NCBI GenBank assembly: GCA_045611785.1
Contig: JAZKXV010000031.1
Span: 1 to 48,770, forward strand
Origin: JAFTYO01 sp045611785
Lineage (GTDB): Bacteria > Pseudomonadota > Alphaproteobacteria > RF32 > CAG-239
Direction of reading: 5' to 3'
DNA: 48,770 nucleotides
Shown here: piece by piece, positions 41,404 through 48,770 of the stretch
Position numbering within the stretch: position 1 is the stretch's first letter
Layout of the letters: every line of letters begins with the position of its first letter
The notes under the pieces: model-generated
Database searches by the model: none
What the model saw: the letters and a program-made list of their open reading frames with translations, nothing else
What the model was told of the DNA's origin: nothing
Translations under genes and position numbers: made by a program

Positions 41404-42060
41404 ATGATAACATCGGATATTAACATAGTTATAGTTTCTAATGAACAAGAATATGCTCAGGCAATGAAAGTTCGCCGAGATGTTTTTGTTGATGAATATC
41501 ATATTAATGAAAAACAAGAATTTGATGGCAATGACTATTCTTCTACACATGTTTTAGCCTTAAGCGATGATAAGCCTGTAGGAACAATGCGTATAAGATA
41601 TTTTAACGGTTTTGTTAAAATGGAAAGAATGTGCGTTTTACAAGATTATCGTAAAACAGATGTGGCTGAGCAAATTATGCAAAAAGCGATGTTGTTTTCT
41701 GCTCAAAAGGGCTATGATAAAGCATATGGTGTTTGTAAAAAAGAATTATTGCATAGGTGGCAAAAAAATGGTTTTTTGCCGATAGAAGGTGCTGTACCTG
41801 TTGAACAAAACGGCATGCAATTGGTCCCGGTATACTGCAATCTGCCTAAAGTGGATAATATAATTACTATGCAAACCGAACCACAAATATTAAATGCAAA
41901 AGAAGGCAGTTGGTTTGAGGTAGAAGAAAAATCTCCTGTTTTTAGAATTAAGGAGTTAACCAATAAGGTTAAGAAAATGAAGCAATCTGCTGATTTTAAA
42001 TGTAATTCAGGTAATGTGTTGTCTGCGTTATCCAAAAAGGCTGATGATAAATCCTATTAA
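41404..42060 (+). CDS. GNAT-family N-acetyltransferase
   Basis: 218 residues. GNAT fold in the first 145: KVRRDVFVDEYHINEKQEFD, GTMRIRYFNGFVKMERMCVL and a YRKTDVAEQIMQKAM helix in place of the usual acetyl-CoA loop, close to the ElaA/YjcF-like branch. A 75-residue C-terminal extension is unassigned. Substrate unknown. Its last 33 bases overlap the convergent permease gene. No clear ribosome-binding site before the ATG. Confidence 0.8.
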   Translation: MITSDINIVIVSNEQEYAQAMKVRRDVFVDEYHINEKQEFDGNDYSSTHVLALSDDKPVGTMRIRYFNGFVKMERMCVLQDYRKTDVAEQIMQKAMLFSAQKGYDKAYGVCKKELLHRWQKNGFLPIEGAVPVEQNGMQLVPVYCNLPKVDNIITMQTEPQILNAKEGSWFEVEEKSPVFRIKELTNKVKKMKQSADFKCNSGNVLSALSKKADDKSY

Positions 42061-43230
42061 TATAATACTCATCAAAGCGCTGCCTAATAATATGACATTG
42101 GGCGAAGATTTTGTTTCTTTTCTTAGTTTCCAGTTTGCTGCAAATATTCCGAGATAACTCAATAAAAAAGCAGCGCTAGATAGGTTAACAATAGAAGAAA
42201 AATCCATAAAAACGATAGATAAAACTATTATAAATGTTGTGAAAGCATTTCCCCAAGTTGCATTTTTTGTAAGGGCAATTGTATATATTTTGGGTAATAC
42301 GTTAAATTTTCCTAATGCTTGTGATATGCGGAACATGCTAAAGAAGGTTGCGTTAATTCCGGATATAAAAGCTAGTCCGGCTGCTAAGTATAAAAAGTAG
42401 TATCCCCAATGGCCGAGTAGCTTATATGCAACGGTGGCAATTGCTGTTTCAGTATCGTGCATTAGGTCAGTTTGAGGGGTGTAATTGATTACAACGTAAG
42501 CTAAATTTAGATAAATAAGCATTACAATGATTAATGTAATATATATGGCTAAAGCCATAGTGCGTTTGGGTTTGTGTACGTTTGCGGCTGCATTTGTTAT
42601 AACTCCATATCCGGCATAGGCAAAAAAAGTTATTCCGACGCTACGCAAAAAATCAAAATGTTTTACATACTTAAATGTGGATGAGGGAATTTTAAAATCT
42701 GTTTGATAATAAGCAACACAGATTATGCATATTAATATAGATAGTTTAAGTATAACAATAAATGTTTCAAACCAACCGACTTCAGCTGCAGTTTGCATAT
42801 TAAGCCAAGCTAAAATCAGTGTTAAACCTACGGCAAATGCGTTAACATAGAAAAGTTGGTTTTCTGTAGCTTTGATTAACTCTGCGGCGTATATTCCGAA
42901 AGATTTAGCTAACATTGCGATAGAAACAGCAGATGCAATCATGTATATTAAGGATAATCCTCCTGAAACAAATTTAGACTTAAAAGCAATATGAAAATAA
43001 TCGGTCAGTCCTCCTGATTGAGGATATTTTCCGGCAAGTTTTGCATATGAATATCCTGATAATAGGGCAGCAATACCTGCGGTAAAAAAAGCTAAATAAG
43101 TTCTTTGTGCTGCTAATAAAATAACTTGCCCTAAGAGTGCAAAAATCCCGGCACCAATAATCGAGCCAAGGCCTAAGGAAATAACATTTAATAGGCTTAA
43201 ATCTTTTGCATTATTGTTTAATTCGGACAT
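42028..43230 (-). CDS. APC-superfamily amino acid permease
   Basis: 400 residues, about 11-12 membrane spans. The first span carries the family pattern SLGLGSIIGAGIFALLGQ; YPQSGGLTDYF and FFAYAGYGVITNAAANVHKP match amino acid/polyamine/organocation transporters. The substrate is not predictable. AAGGAG precedes the ATG. It converges on the GNAT gene with a 33-base coding overlap. Confidence 0.88.
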   Translation of the reverse strand: MSELNNNAKDLSLLNVISLGLGSIIGAGIFALLGQVILLAAQRTYLAFFTAGIAALLSGYSYAKLAGKYPQSGGLTDYFHIAFKSKFVSGGLSLIYMIASAVSIAMLAKSFGIYAAELIKATENQLFYVNAFAVGLTLILAWLNMQTAAEVGWFETFIVILKLSILICIICVAYYQTDFKIPSSTFKYVKHFDFLRSVGITFFAYAGYGVITNAAANVHKPKRTMALAIYITLIIVMLIYLNLAYVVINYTPQTDLMHDTETAIATVAYKLLGHWGYYFLYLAAGLAFISGINATFFSMFRISQALGKFNVLPKIYTIALTKNATWGNAFTTFIIVLSIVFMDFSSIVNLSSAAFLLSYLGIFAANWKLRKETKSSPNVILLGSALMSIILIGFIISLFG

Positions 43231-43340
43231 CTTTTACTCCTTAATTTTATTACAAATATGAAGTAATTGTTTAACTTATCTTTTCAAGATATGGTTATAT
43301 CATAAATAGCGTTATTGTCTTTGTGTATTGATGAGATTTT

Positions 43341-43442
43341 TCAATTTGTCAAATAAAGAAGATTTCTTCTCAGTTTTTGGTTTTTGTTTGAAAGATTTTC
43401 TTTAGTTGTTGTATGTTTGTTAGATGTACGTTCTTTATTCAT
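43341..43442 (-). CDS. Possible small basic protein, perhaps frameshifted
   Basis: ATG at 43442 with AAGGAT upstream opens a 33-codon frame (MNKERTSNKHTTTKENL...). A second frame just behind it reads KPKTEKKSSLFDKLKNLINT and ends at 43312, which looks more protein-like than the tail of the first frame. A single-base change in the A-rich stretch AAAAACCAAAAA would join the two into about 44 residues. Either a real frameshift, a sequencing error or chance. Confidence 0.3.
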   Translation of the reverse strand: MNKERTSNKHTTTKENLSNKNQKLRRNLLYLTN

Positions 43443-43454
43443 TTTATCCTTATG

Positions 43455-43483
43455 AATAAAAGCTCCTAAAAGGAGCTTTTATT
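43455..43483 (-). terminator. Terminator after the 190-residue membrane protein
   Basis: A 13-pair perfect stem, AATAAAAGCTCCT (43455-43467) with AGGAGCTTTTATT (43471-43483), three-base loop. It overlaps the stop codon at 43484-43482. Confidence 0.85.
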
Positions 43484-44054
43484 AACGCTTTATTGCATGT
43501 ATTGCGTTTTCGTATGTTTTAACATACACAGTGTCACCTTGCTTAAGCAAGAGTGCTTTGCTGGTTTCTATTGTGTAAGGTTTGTCAGATCCTTCAAACA
43601 CAATAGATGACTCGTTGACAGTTTTAACAGTTTCTTGTCTAAATGGCGAATTGCTTATCGTGTTCGAAAGTACATACAAATTAGCAAATAAAAATACTAA
43701 AATTGTTACTAGTATTTGCATTATAATCGCTAATATGATACGACCTGTTTTTTGTTTCTTAATCGCCCTAATTATAATCATCGTCAAAAATACGATTATA
43801 AAAGGTAGACCAAACCATATTTTGTTAATTCCGTACAAAAGTATAAGAGATGTTGCAAATAGGCTTATAGAATACATGAGCCACTCATAAGGTTCGAATT
43901 TGCAGTCAACTCCAATAAACATTAGTAAGGGAACGAGCAAATATGCTAGTGTTAATCCTGAAAAAACCTTGTCCGGAGCAAAAAACAATACCACCAAAAC
44001 AGACATGATTGTAAAGACTGCGCTTCCAATCAGCCAAAAAAATTTTCTATTCAT
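43482..44054 (-). CDS. Five-span membrane protein of unknown function
   Basis: 190 residues. Predicted membrane helices at about 7-27, 34-50, 58-76, 79-95 and 105-129, then a soluble C-terminal part of about 60 residues with beta-strand character (SSIVFEGSDKPYTIETSKAL, GDTVYVKTYENAIHAIKR). The last part recalls OB-like NfeD tails, but I cannot establish that. Not recognised. Single-gene unit with a strong terminator. Confidence 0.65.
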   Translation of the reverse strand: MNRKFFWLIGSAVFTIMSVLVVLFFAPDKVFSGLTLAYLLVPLLMFIGVDCKFEPYEWLMYSISLFATSLILLYGINKIWFGLPFIIVFLTMIIIRAIKKQKTGRIILAIIMQILVTILVFLFANLYVLSNTISNSPFRQETVKTVNESSIVFEGSDKPYTIETSKALLLKQGDTVYVKTYENAIHAIKR

Positions 44055-44207
44055 AATTGTTTATATTTAATTTGTTAATGAAAATAAAGTATATTAAAAG
44101 CATTTATTTGTCAATATTAAAATATGAAATAAGAGCTATACTAGATATTAAAAGTTTTAGCATTGTTAAATTATTAGATATTTATATCATGTAATTTTTT
44201 CATAAAA

Positions 44208-44233
44208 AAAGAGCCCTGTTGGTTAACAGGGCT
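44208..44233 (-). terminator. Terminator after the 166-residue lipoprotein
   Basis: A nine-pair perfect stem, AGCCCTGTT (44212-44220) with AACAGGGCT (44225-44233), four-base loop, followed by a seven-T run on the minus strand. Confidence 0.9.
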
Positions 44234-44251
44234 AATGAAAGGTTCGGAGTG

Positions 44252-44752
44252 CTATTTACGATATTTAATTTCTCCGGCTGGCAAATTACGATATGAGTTT
44301 GGTTTGATTTTTGATCCATTGTATTTAGGATCTCCGTAAAATACAAACTCATGGAATTTACCGGACTTAGTTTGGCCTTGAATCCAGACTGTACAATTAT
44401 CGTCTGCAATCACTCTAGGTTTTCCGTTTTCGTTGTCCCAAATGCCGAAATTATTCAATACGTAAGTAAAGGTGTCGCCGTTAGGGTAAATGAAAACCAC
44501 TTCAATCGGCTTGGTGTAATACTCACGCACATCGTAATTAACCTCTACAGCTTTTGCCGCAACGTTGGAAGGGGCAAAGTTGTAGGCGTAGGTTTTGGCA
44601 GTTTTGAAGTCAACGATCTGACTCTTGTGAACAGGCTGGTAAACTTCTGGTTTAGGAGGTTCCGGAACTGTCACAACTTCTTCTTTTTGTTTTTTGCCGC
44701 AAGATACGACAAGCATGCATGCCATGGCAAGCACTAAAAATAAATTTTTCAT
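44252..44752 (-). CDS. Lipoprotein of unknown function
   Basis: 166 residues. Lipobox VVSC with Cys18, a charged Lys/Glu stretch and a Pro-rich linker (EEVVTVPEPPKPEVYQP), then a compact beta-rich domain (about 50-166; IEVVFIYPNGDTFTYVLNN, CTVWIQGQTKSGKFHEFVFY). Not recognised. Its GC content looks higher than its neighbours' and no Shine-Dalgarno precedes the ATG, both unlike this genome's usual pattern. A canonical minus-strand promoter lies at 44842-44814. Confidence 0.7.
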   Translation of the reverse strand: MKNLFLVLAMACMLVVSCGKKQKEEVVTVPEPPKPEVYQPVHKSQIVDFKTAKTYAYNFAPSNVAAKAVEVNYDVREYYTKPIEVVFIYPNGDTFTYVLNNFGIWDNENGKPRVIADDNCTVWIQGQTKSGKFHEFVFYGDPKYNGSKIKPNSYRNLPAGEIKYRK

Positions 44753-44813
44753 AAGACAATGATTTTTTTTTGTGAAACAAACTAATACCTAAAATAATTG
44801 CTTAGGTGTGGGT

Positions 44814-44842
44814 ATAGTATATTTAAATGAAGTGTTTGTCAA
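44814..44842 (-). promoter_or_regulatory. Promoter of the 166-residue lipoprotein gene
   Basis: Minus strand: TTGACA (44842-44837), 17 bases, TACTAT (44819-44814). The roughly 55-base leader contains an inverted repeat, ACCTAA/TTAGGT (44787-44792 and 44802-44807). Confidence 0.7.
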
Positions 44843-44871
44843 ATGTTTTTTTTGTTTTAAATAAGAAAATA

Positions 44872-44900
44872 TTGACACTTACAAAGAATTAAATTACAAT
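44872..44900 (+). promoter_or_regulatory. Promoter of the 149-residue lipoprotein gene
   Basis: TTGACA (44872-44877), 17 bases, TACAAT (44895-44900). The two divergent -35 hexamers are 29 bases apart, so one bound regulator could affect both lipoprotein genes. Confidence 0.7.
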
Positions 44901-44991
44901 TTAATTCATAAAATAATTATTATGTCTATTAATAGGTGCTTTTGCTCTGAGACATAATAAGAATATGCAAAATTTAATAACATCAAATATT

Positions 44992-45441
44992 ATGAAAAAA
45001 GTCATTATTTTTGCGTGTGCAATTATGTGCATGTTTTCTTGTGTAAGTCATGAAATGCAAGAGAAAAAAACAGCTTGTCAAGAGTTATGCGATAGCTTAA
45101 CTGAAGCAACAGAGTTAAAAGTTTTAACTGTAGAAAGTTGTAGGGATACAACATGGCGTGTTCGTAAATATCGTACAGTAATTGTAGGAAAAACGCCTGT
45201 TCATCAACCTTATGTGAAAACTGTTAAAGGATGTGTCTTAGTTATGGAAAATGGTCAACAGTGTTTGACAACGGACTTTTTACACGTTCCTGTTGGAGCA
45301 ACCATTGTTCAACAGACAATATATGCTCCAGAAAAGTTTCAAGAAGGTGAAGACGTTGGATATCGTCCTGTTGTGCAAAAATATGTAAATCATGTTGTAG
45401 CAAATGGAGAAGAATATCCTATAGAGTTTGATATCCTATAA
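44992..45441 (+). CDS. Cys-containing lipoprotein of unknown function
   Basis: 149 residues from ATG 44992, which begins a clean lipoprotein signal (MKKVIIFACAIMCMFSC, Cys17); an in-frame ATG at 44965 would put nine polar residues ahead of it. The mature part holds several further Cys (about residues 29, 33, 50, 72 and 82), possibly in disulfides, and a basic segment TTWRVRKYRTVIVGK. Not recognised. As with its divergent partner, no Shine-Dalgarno is visible. Confidence 0.65.
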   Translation: MKKVIIFACAIMCMFSCVSHEMQEKKTACQELCDSLTEATELKVLTVESCRDTTWRVRKYRTVIVGKTPVHQPYVKTVKGCVLVMENGQQCLTTDFLHVPVGATIVQQTIYAPEKFQEGEDVGYRPVVQKYVNHVVANGEEYPIEFDIL

Positions 45442-45452
45442 CTTAGATTTTT

Positions 45453-45485
45453 GACCGATAGCTTAATGGCTGTCGGTCTTTTTTT
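45453..45485 (+). terminator. Terminator after the 149-residue lipoprotein gene
   Basis: Stem GACCGATAGC (45453-45462) with GCTGTCGGTC (45469-45478), one T.G pair, six-base loop and a seven-T run. Confidence 0.9.
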
Positions 45486-45510
45486 AGGTGAAAAAATAAA
45501 TAAAAAATGC

Positions 45511-45539
45511 TTGACATATCAAAATACTAAAGCTAATAT
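45511..45539 (+). promoter_or_regulatory. str operon promoter
   Basis: Perfect -35 TTGACA (45511-45516), 17 bases, -10 TAATAT (45534-45539). The best sigma70 match in the window, as expected for ribosomal protein genes. Transcription should start near 45546. Confidence 0.85.
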
Positions 45540-45549
45540 GCGCACACTT

Positions 45550-45574
45550 GCTTTAGAGAGTCGCTCTCTAGAGC
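45550..45574 (+). promoter_or_regulatory. Leader hairpin of the str operon
   Basis: An 11-pair hairpin, GCTTTAGAGAG (45550-45560) with CTCTCTAGAGC (45564-45574), loop TCG, with no T-run. It starts a few bases after the predicted transcription start. It may stabilise the mRNA or serve feedback control. Confidence 0.5.
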
Positions 45575-45614
45575 ATGTATTTTGTATTAATTTTAAACTT
45601 TAAGGAAATTTGTG

Positions 45615-45986
45615 ATGCCTACAATTAATCAGTTAATTCGTAACTCACGAACACCAAAAGTGAAGAGAAACAAAGTTCCGGCTTTGAAAGCTTGTCCACA
45701 AAAACGCGGTGTTTGTACAAGGGTTTATACAACAACCCCTAAAAAGCCTAACTCGGCTTTGCGTAAAGTGGCTCGTATACGTCTAACTAACGGCTTTGAA
45801 GTAATCAGCTACATCCCTGGTGAAGGTCATAATCTTCAAGAACACTCAGTGGTGCTGATTAGAGGAGGCCGTGTGAAAGACTTACCTGGTGTTCGCTATC
45901 ATATTATTCGCGGTACCTTGGATACTCAAGGTGTGTCAAAACGTCGTCAACGTCGTTCTTTATACGGCGCTAAGAGACCTAAATAG
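45615..45986 (+). CDS. rpsL: 30S ribosomal protein S12
   Basis: 123 residues from ATG 45615, which has AAGGAAA upstream; an in-frame GTG at 45612 is too close to be preferred. Decoding-centre protein. TTPKKPNSALRKVARI keeps the Lys (E. coli K43) linked to streptomycin sensitivity, and RVKDLPGVRYHIIRG keeps the second such Lys. First gene of rpsL-rpsG-fusA-tuf. Confidence 0.98.
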   Translation: MPTINQLIRNSRTPKVKRNKVPALKACPQKRGVCTRVYTTTPKKPNSALRKVARIRLTNGFEVISYIPGEGHNLQEHSVVLIRGGRVKDLPGVRYHIIRGTLDTQGVSKRRQRRSLYGAKRPK

Positions 45987-45997
45987 GAGAATATCAG

Positions 45998-46468
45998 ATG
46001 TCACGTCGTCATAGTGCTGTAAAAAGAATTGTGCTACCTGATGCAAAATATGGTGATAAGGTAGTAGCAAAATTTATTAATAATATTATGGAAGATGGTA
46101 AAAAAGCAGTTGCAGAAAAAATCGTATATTCTGCATTTGATGTTATCGCTTCTAAAACAAAACAAGAACCATTGTCAGTGTTCTTGGAAGCTATTGAAAA
46201 TGTAAAACCTATGGTAGAGGTTCGTTCTCGCCGTGTTGGTGGTGCAACTTACCAAGTTCCTTGCGAAGTTAGAGCTGACCGTCGTCAAGCATTGTCAATT
46301 CGTTGGATTATCGGAGCTGCTCAAAAGCGTTCTGAAAATACAATGACAGACAGAATTGCTGGCGAATTGTTAGATGCTTATGCAAACAGAGGTGCTGCAG
46401 TTAAAAAACGTGAAGATACTCACAAAATGGCTGAAGCAAATAAAGCATTCTCACACTATAAGTTCTAA
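45998..46468 (+). CDS. rpsG: 30S ribosomal protein S7
   Basis: 156 residues. Primary binder of the 16S 3' major domain. MSRRHSAVKR at the N-terminus, EVRSRRVGGATYQVPCEVR near 75-93 and KREDTHKMAEANKAFSHYK at the end are diagnostic. Eleven bases after rpsL with AGGAG; in E. coli S7 represses this operon. Confidence 0.98.
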   Translation: MSRRHSAVKRIVLPDAKYGDKVVAKFINNIMEDGKKAVAEKIVYSAFDVIASKTKQEPLSVFLEAIENVKPMVEVRSRRVGGATYQVPCEVRADRRQALSIRWIIGAAQKRSENTMTDRIAGELLDAYANRGAAVKKREDTHKMAEANKAFSHYKF

Positions 46469-46486
46469 TTTGAAAGGGTTTATAAG

Positions 46487-48562
46487 ATGGCTCGTACACA
46501 TAAATTGGAAACGTATCGTAATATCGGTATCATGGCTCACATCGATGCTGGTAAAACAACGACAACAGAACGTATTTTGTTCTACACCGGTGTGAACCAC
46601 AAAATTGGTGAAACACACGATGGTGCTGCAACTATGGACTGGATGGAGCAAGAGCAAGAACGTGGTATTACCATTACTTCTGCTGCTACAACATGTTACT
46701 GGAACGGCAACCGTATTAACATTATTGACACTCCTGGACACGTTGACTTCACAGTTGAAGTTGAACGTTCTCTTCGCGTGTTAGATGGTGCTATCACTGT
46801 GTTTGACTCAGTTGCTGGTGTTGAACCTCAGTCAGAAACTGTTTGGCGTCAAGCTGATAAATATGGTGTACCTCGTATTTGCTTCTGCAACAAAATGGAT
46901 AGAATTGGTGCTAACTTCTATCGTTGCTTAGATATGATTGTTGATCGTTTGGGTGCTCGCCCAATGGCTCTTCAACTTCCTATCGGTGCAGAAGATGAAT
47001 TCAAAGGTGTTGTTGATCTTTTACAAATGAAAGCAATCATCTACACAGGTAATACTGCTGATTCTCCAATTGAAATCACTGATATTCCTGCTGAATTAAA
47101 AGATAAAGCTGAAGAATATCACAATCAATTAGTTGAAATGGCTGTTGAACAAGATGAACAAGCTATGGAAGATTACCTTGAAGGTAAAGAAGTATCTATC
47201 GAAACATTGAAAAAATGTATTCGTAAAGGTACTCTTTCTCAAGATTTTGTTCCTGTATTATGCGGAACAGCATTTAAAAACAAAGGTGTTCAACCATTGT
47301 TAGATGCTGTTATCGATTATTTACCATCACCAGTTGATATTCCTGCAATTGAAGGTACAAAACCAGGAACAGAAGATGTTATTACTCGTAAACCTAGTGA
47401 TGCTGAACCATTATCTGCATTAGCATTTAAAATTATGAACGACCCATTCGTTGGTTCTTTAACATTTACACGTATTTATTCTGGTGTAATGAGCGCCGGT
47501 TCTTATATTTACAACTCTGTTAAAGATAAAAAAGAACGTATTGGCCGTATGCTTTTGATGCATGCAAATAAACGTGATGATATTAAAGAAGCTTATGCTG
47601 GTGATATTATTGCTTTGGCTGGTTTGAAAGATACCACTACAGGTGATACACTTTGCGATTCTTCTAATCCGATCGTTTTAGAAAACATGGTATTCCCAGA
47701 TCCTGTGATTGAGCTTGCTGTTGAGCCAAAGACTAAAGTTGACGTTGAAAAAATGGGCTTGGCTTTATCTCGTTTGGCAATGGAAGACCCTTCATTTAAA
47801 GTTTCTTCAGACCCAGAAAGCGGACAAACAATCATTAAAGGTATGGGTGAGCTTCACCTCGACATTATTGTTGATCGTTTGAAACGTGAATTCAAAGTAG
47901 AAGCAAACGTTGGTGATCCACAAGTTGCATATCGTGAAACAATTACAAAAGCATGTGATATTGAATATACCCACAAAAAACAATCAGGTGGTGCAGGTCA
48001 GTTCGCTAGAGTTAAAATCAAATTCGAACCTACTGAAGATCATACCGGATTTGAATTTATCAACACTGTTGTTGGCGGTAACGTTCCAAAAGAATATATC
48101 CCTGGTGTTGAAAAAGGTTTAAGAAGTGCTATGGACACCGGTGTTTTAGCCGGATATCCAGTAACTGGTGTGAAATGTAACCTTTATGATGGTGCATATC
48201 ACGAAGTTGACTCTAACGTTATGTGCTTTGAAATTGCTGCTCGTGCTGCTTTCAGAGAAGGTATGCGTCAAGCAGATGCAAAAATCTTGGAACCAATTAT
48301 GAAGGTTGAAGTTGTTACCCCTGAAGAATATATGGGTGATATTATTGGTGACTTAAACTCCCGTCGTGGTATGGTGAACGGTATGGATCAACGCGGTAAC
48401 GCACGTGTTGTTGATGCATTTGTTCCACTTGCTAACATGTTCGGATATGTTAACACCTTGCGCTCATTGTCTCAAGGTCGTGCTCAGTTCACAATGCAAT
48501 TTGATCATTATGCTGAAGTACCTAGAGATATCGCAGAAACAATCAAAAGCAAAAACGCTTAA
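46487..48562 (+). CDS. fusA: Elongation factor G
   Basis: 691 residues, full length. Translocation GTPase, also used in ribosome recycling. GTPase motifs: AHIDAGKTTTTE (G1, about 17-28), ERGITITSAAT (G2), DTPGHVDF (G3) and NKMD (G4). Domains II-V are complete, with YRETITK and the C-terminal LSQGRAQFTMQFDHY. A single EF-G of the canonical type. AAAGGG lies before the ATG. Confidence 0.98.
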   Translation: MARTHKLETYRNIGIMAHIDAGKTTTTERILFYTGVNHKIGETHDGAATMDWMEQEQERGITITSAATTCYWNGNRINIIDTPGHVDFTVEVERSLRVLDGAITVFDSVAGVEPQSETVWRQADKYGVPRICFCNKMDRIGANFYRCLDMIVDRLGARPMALQLPIGAEDEFKGVVDLLQMKAIIYTGNTADSPIEITDIPAELKDKAEEYHNQLVEMAVEQDEQAMEDYLEGKEVSIETLKKCIRKGTLSQDFVPVLCGTAFKNKGVQPLLDAVIDYLPSPVDIPAIEGTKPGTEDVITRKPSDAEPLSALAFKIMNDPFVGSLTFTRIYSGVMSAGSYIYNSVKDKKERIGRMLLMHANKRDDIKEAYAGDIIALAGLKDTTTGDTLCDSSNPIVLENMVFPDPVIELAVEPKTKVDVEKMGLALSRLAMEDPSFKVSSDPESGQTIIKGMGELHLDIIVDRLKREFKVEANVGDPQVAYRETITKACDIEYTHKKQSGGAGQFARVKIKFEPTEDHTGFEFINTVVGGNVPKEYIPGVEKGLRSAMDTGVLAGYPVTGVKCNLYDGAYHEVDSNVMCFEIAARAAFREGMRQADAKILEPIMKVEVVTPEEYMGDIIGDLNSRRGMVNGMDQRGNARVVDAFVPLANMFGYVNTLRSLSQGRAQFTMQFDHYAEVPRDIAETIKSKNA

Positions 48563-48574
48563 TTTTAATTAACC

Positions 48575-48598
48575 GAAAGGGCGAACGCTCGCCCTTTC
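48575..48598 (+). promoter_or_regulatory. fusA-tuf intergenic hairpin
   Basis: A ten-pair perfect stem, GAAAGGGCGA (48575-48584) with TCGCCCTTTC (48589-48598), loop ACGC. No T-run follows, so it looks like a partial attenuator or RNA-processing/stability element between fusA and tuf, not a full terminator. Confidence 0.55.
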
Positions 48599-48630
48599 TA
48601 AACTTATAATTTATTTGGAGTAAATTTAAA

Positions 48631-48770
48631 ATGGCAAAAGAGAAATTTGAACGCAGTAAGCCACACTGCAACATTGGTACGATTGGACACGTAGACCATG
48701 GTAAAACAACATTAACAGCAGCTATTACAAAAGTATTAGCAGAAGCTGGTGGTGCTGAATTCGTTGATTA
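48631..48770 (+). CDS. tuf: Elongation factor Tu (5' part only)
   Basis: Cut off by the window edge; 46 codons are visible. The start MAKEKFERSKPHCN and the P-loop GHVDHGKTTLTAAI are typical of EF-Tu, which delivers aminoacyl-tRNA to the ribosome. TTGGAG lies upstream of the ATG. Fourth gene of the str operon. Confidence 0.97.
   Translation, partial: MAKEKFERSKPHCNIGTIGHVDHGKTTLTAAITKVLAEAGGAEFVD

Overview
The window reads as chromosome of an AT-rich, host-associated (probably gut) uncultured alphaproteobacterium. Three gene orders point to that class: nlpD-yajC-secD-secF, bamE | DUF177-rpmF-plsX-fabH-ihfA-merR, and ihfB-lapA-accD. Strict Shine-Dalgarno use, tRNA-Ser(GCT) with an encoded CCA, and a prepilin signal of the 'GRSMVEMLGVLAIIG' type fit as well. 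A FucO-like reductase suggests fermentation of fucose or rhamnose. The exact genus is inference.

Layout. 1-2165 (minus): the suf Fe-S operon, sufB / a MazG-like pyrophosphohydrolase / sufC (cut by the window edge). 2290-7205 (plus): nlpD, yajC, secD, secF and a Ca2+/Na+-type exchanger. 7279-7980: a structured RNA with its own promoter and terminator, a small HTH protein, and a 36-residue Cys-rich metallothionein-like peptide. 7999-10664: phosphopentomutase, an N-acetylmuramoyl-alanine amidase and a lone type IV pilin-like protein. 10669-13353 (minus): two tandem ArsB/NhaD-type permeases. 13478-16778 (minus): three exported MORN/YwqK-repeat proteins. 16959-21210: bamE, then DUF177, rpmF, plsX, fabH, ihfA and a MerR regulator.

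21365-25144 (minus) is the most unusual gene. It encodes a 1259-residue predicted cytoplasmic protein with two degenerate and two intact AAA+ modules followed by an HtrA/trypsin-like serine protease domain with an intact His-Asp-Ser triad. After it come tRNA-Ser, an ADP-ribosylglycohydrolase, rpsD, and a minus-strand cluster joining an unknown protein, EIIA-Man, HPr and a beta-class DNA methyltransferase. Next are a charged unknown protein, a PAS sensor lacking a kinase domain, then tsaB, ihfB, lapA and accD.

34432-45441 is accessory in character. It holds a charged unknown, MscL with a zinc-ribbon tail, a two-gene zeta-like module, an atypical NUDIX protein, fucO, an XRE regulator, two convergent LysR-type genes, a GNAT enzyme, an APC permease, a membrane protein and two divergent lipoproteins. 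The window ends in the str operon (rpsL, rpsG, fusA, start of tuf) behind a canonical promoter and leader hairpin.

The best candidates for undescribed biology are the four-AAA/protease fusion, the 7311-7480 RNA with mutually exclusive helices, and the exported MORN trio with a shared promoter-like motif. No CRISPR array, insertion sequence, rRNA or prophage was seen.
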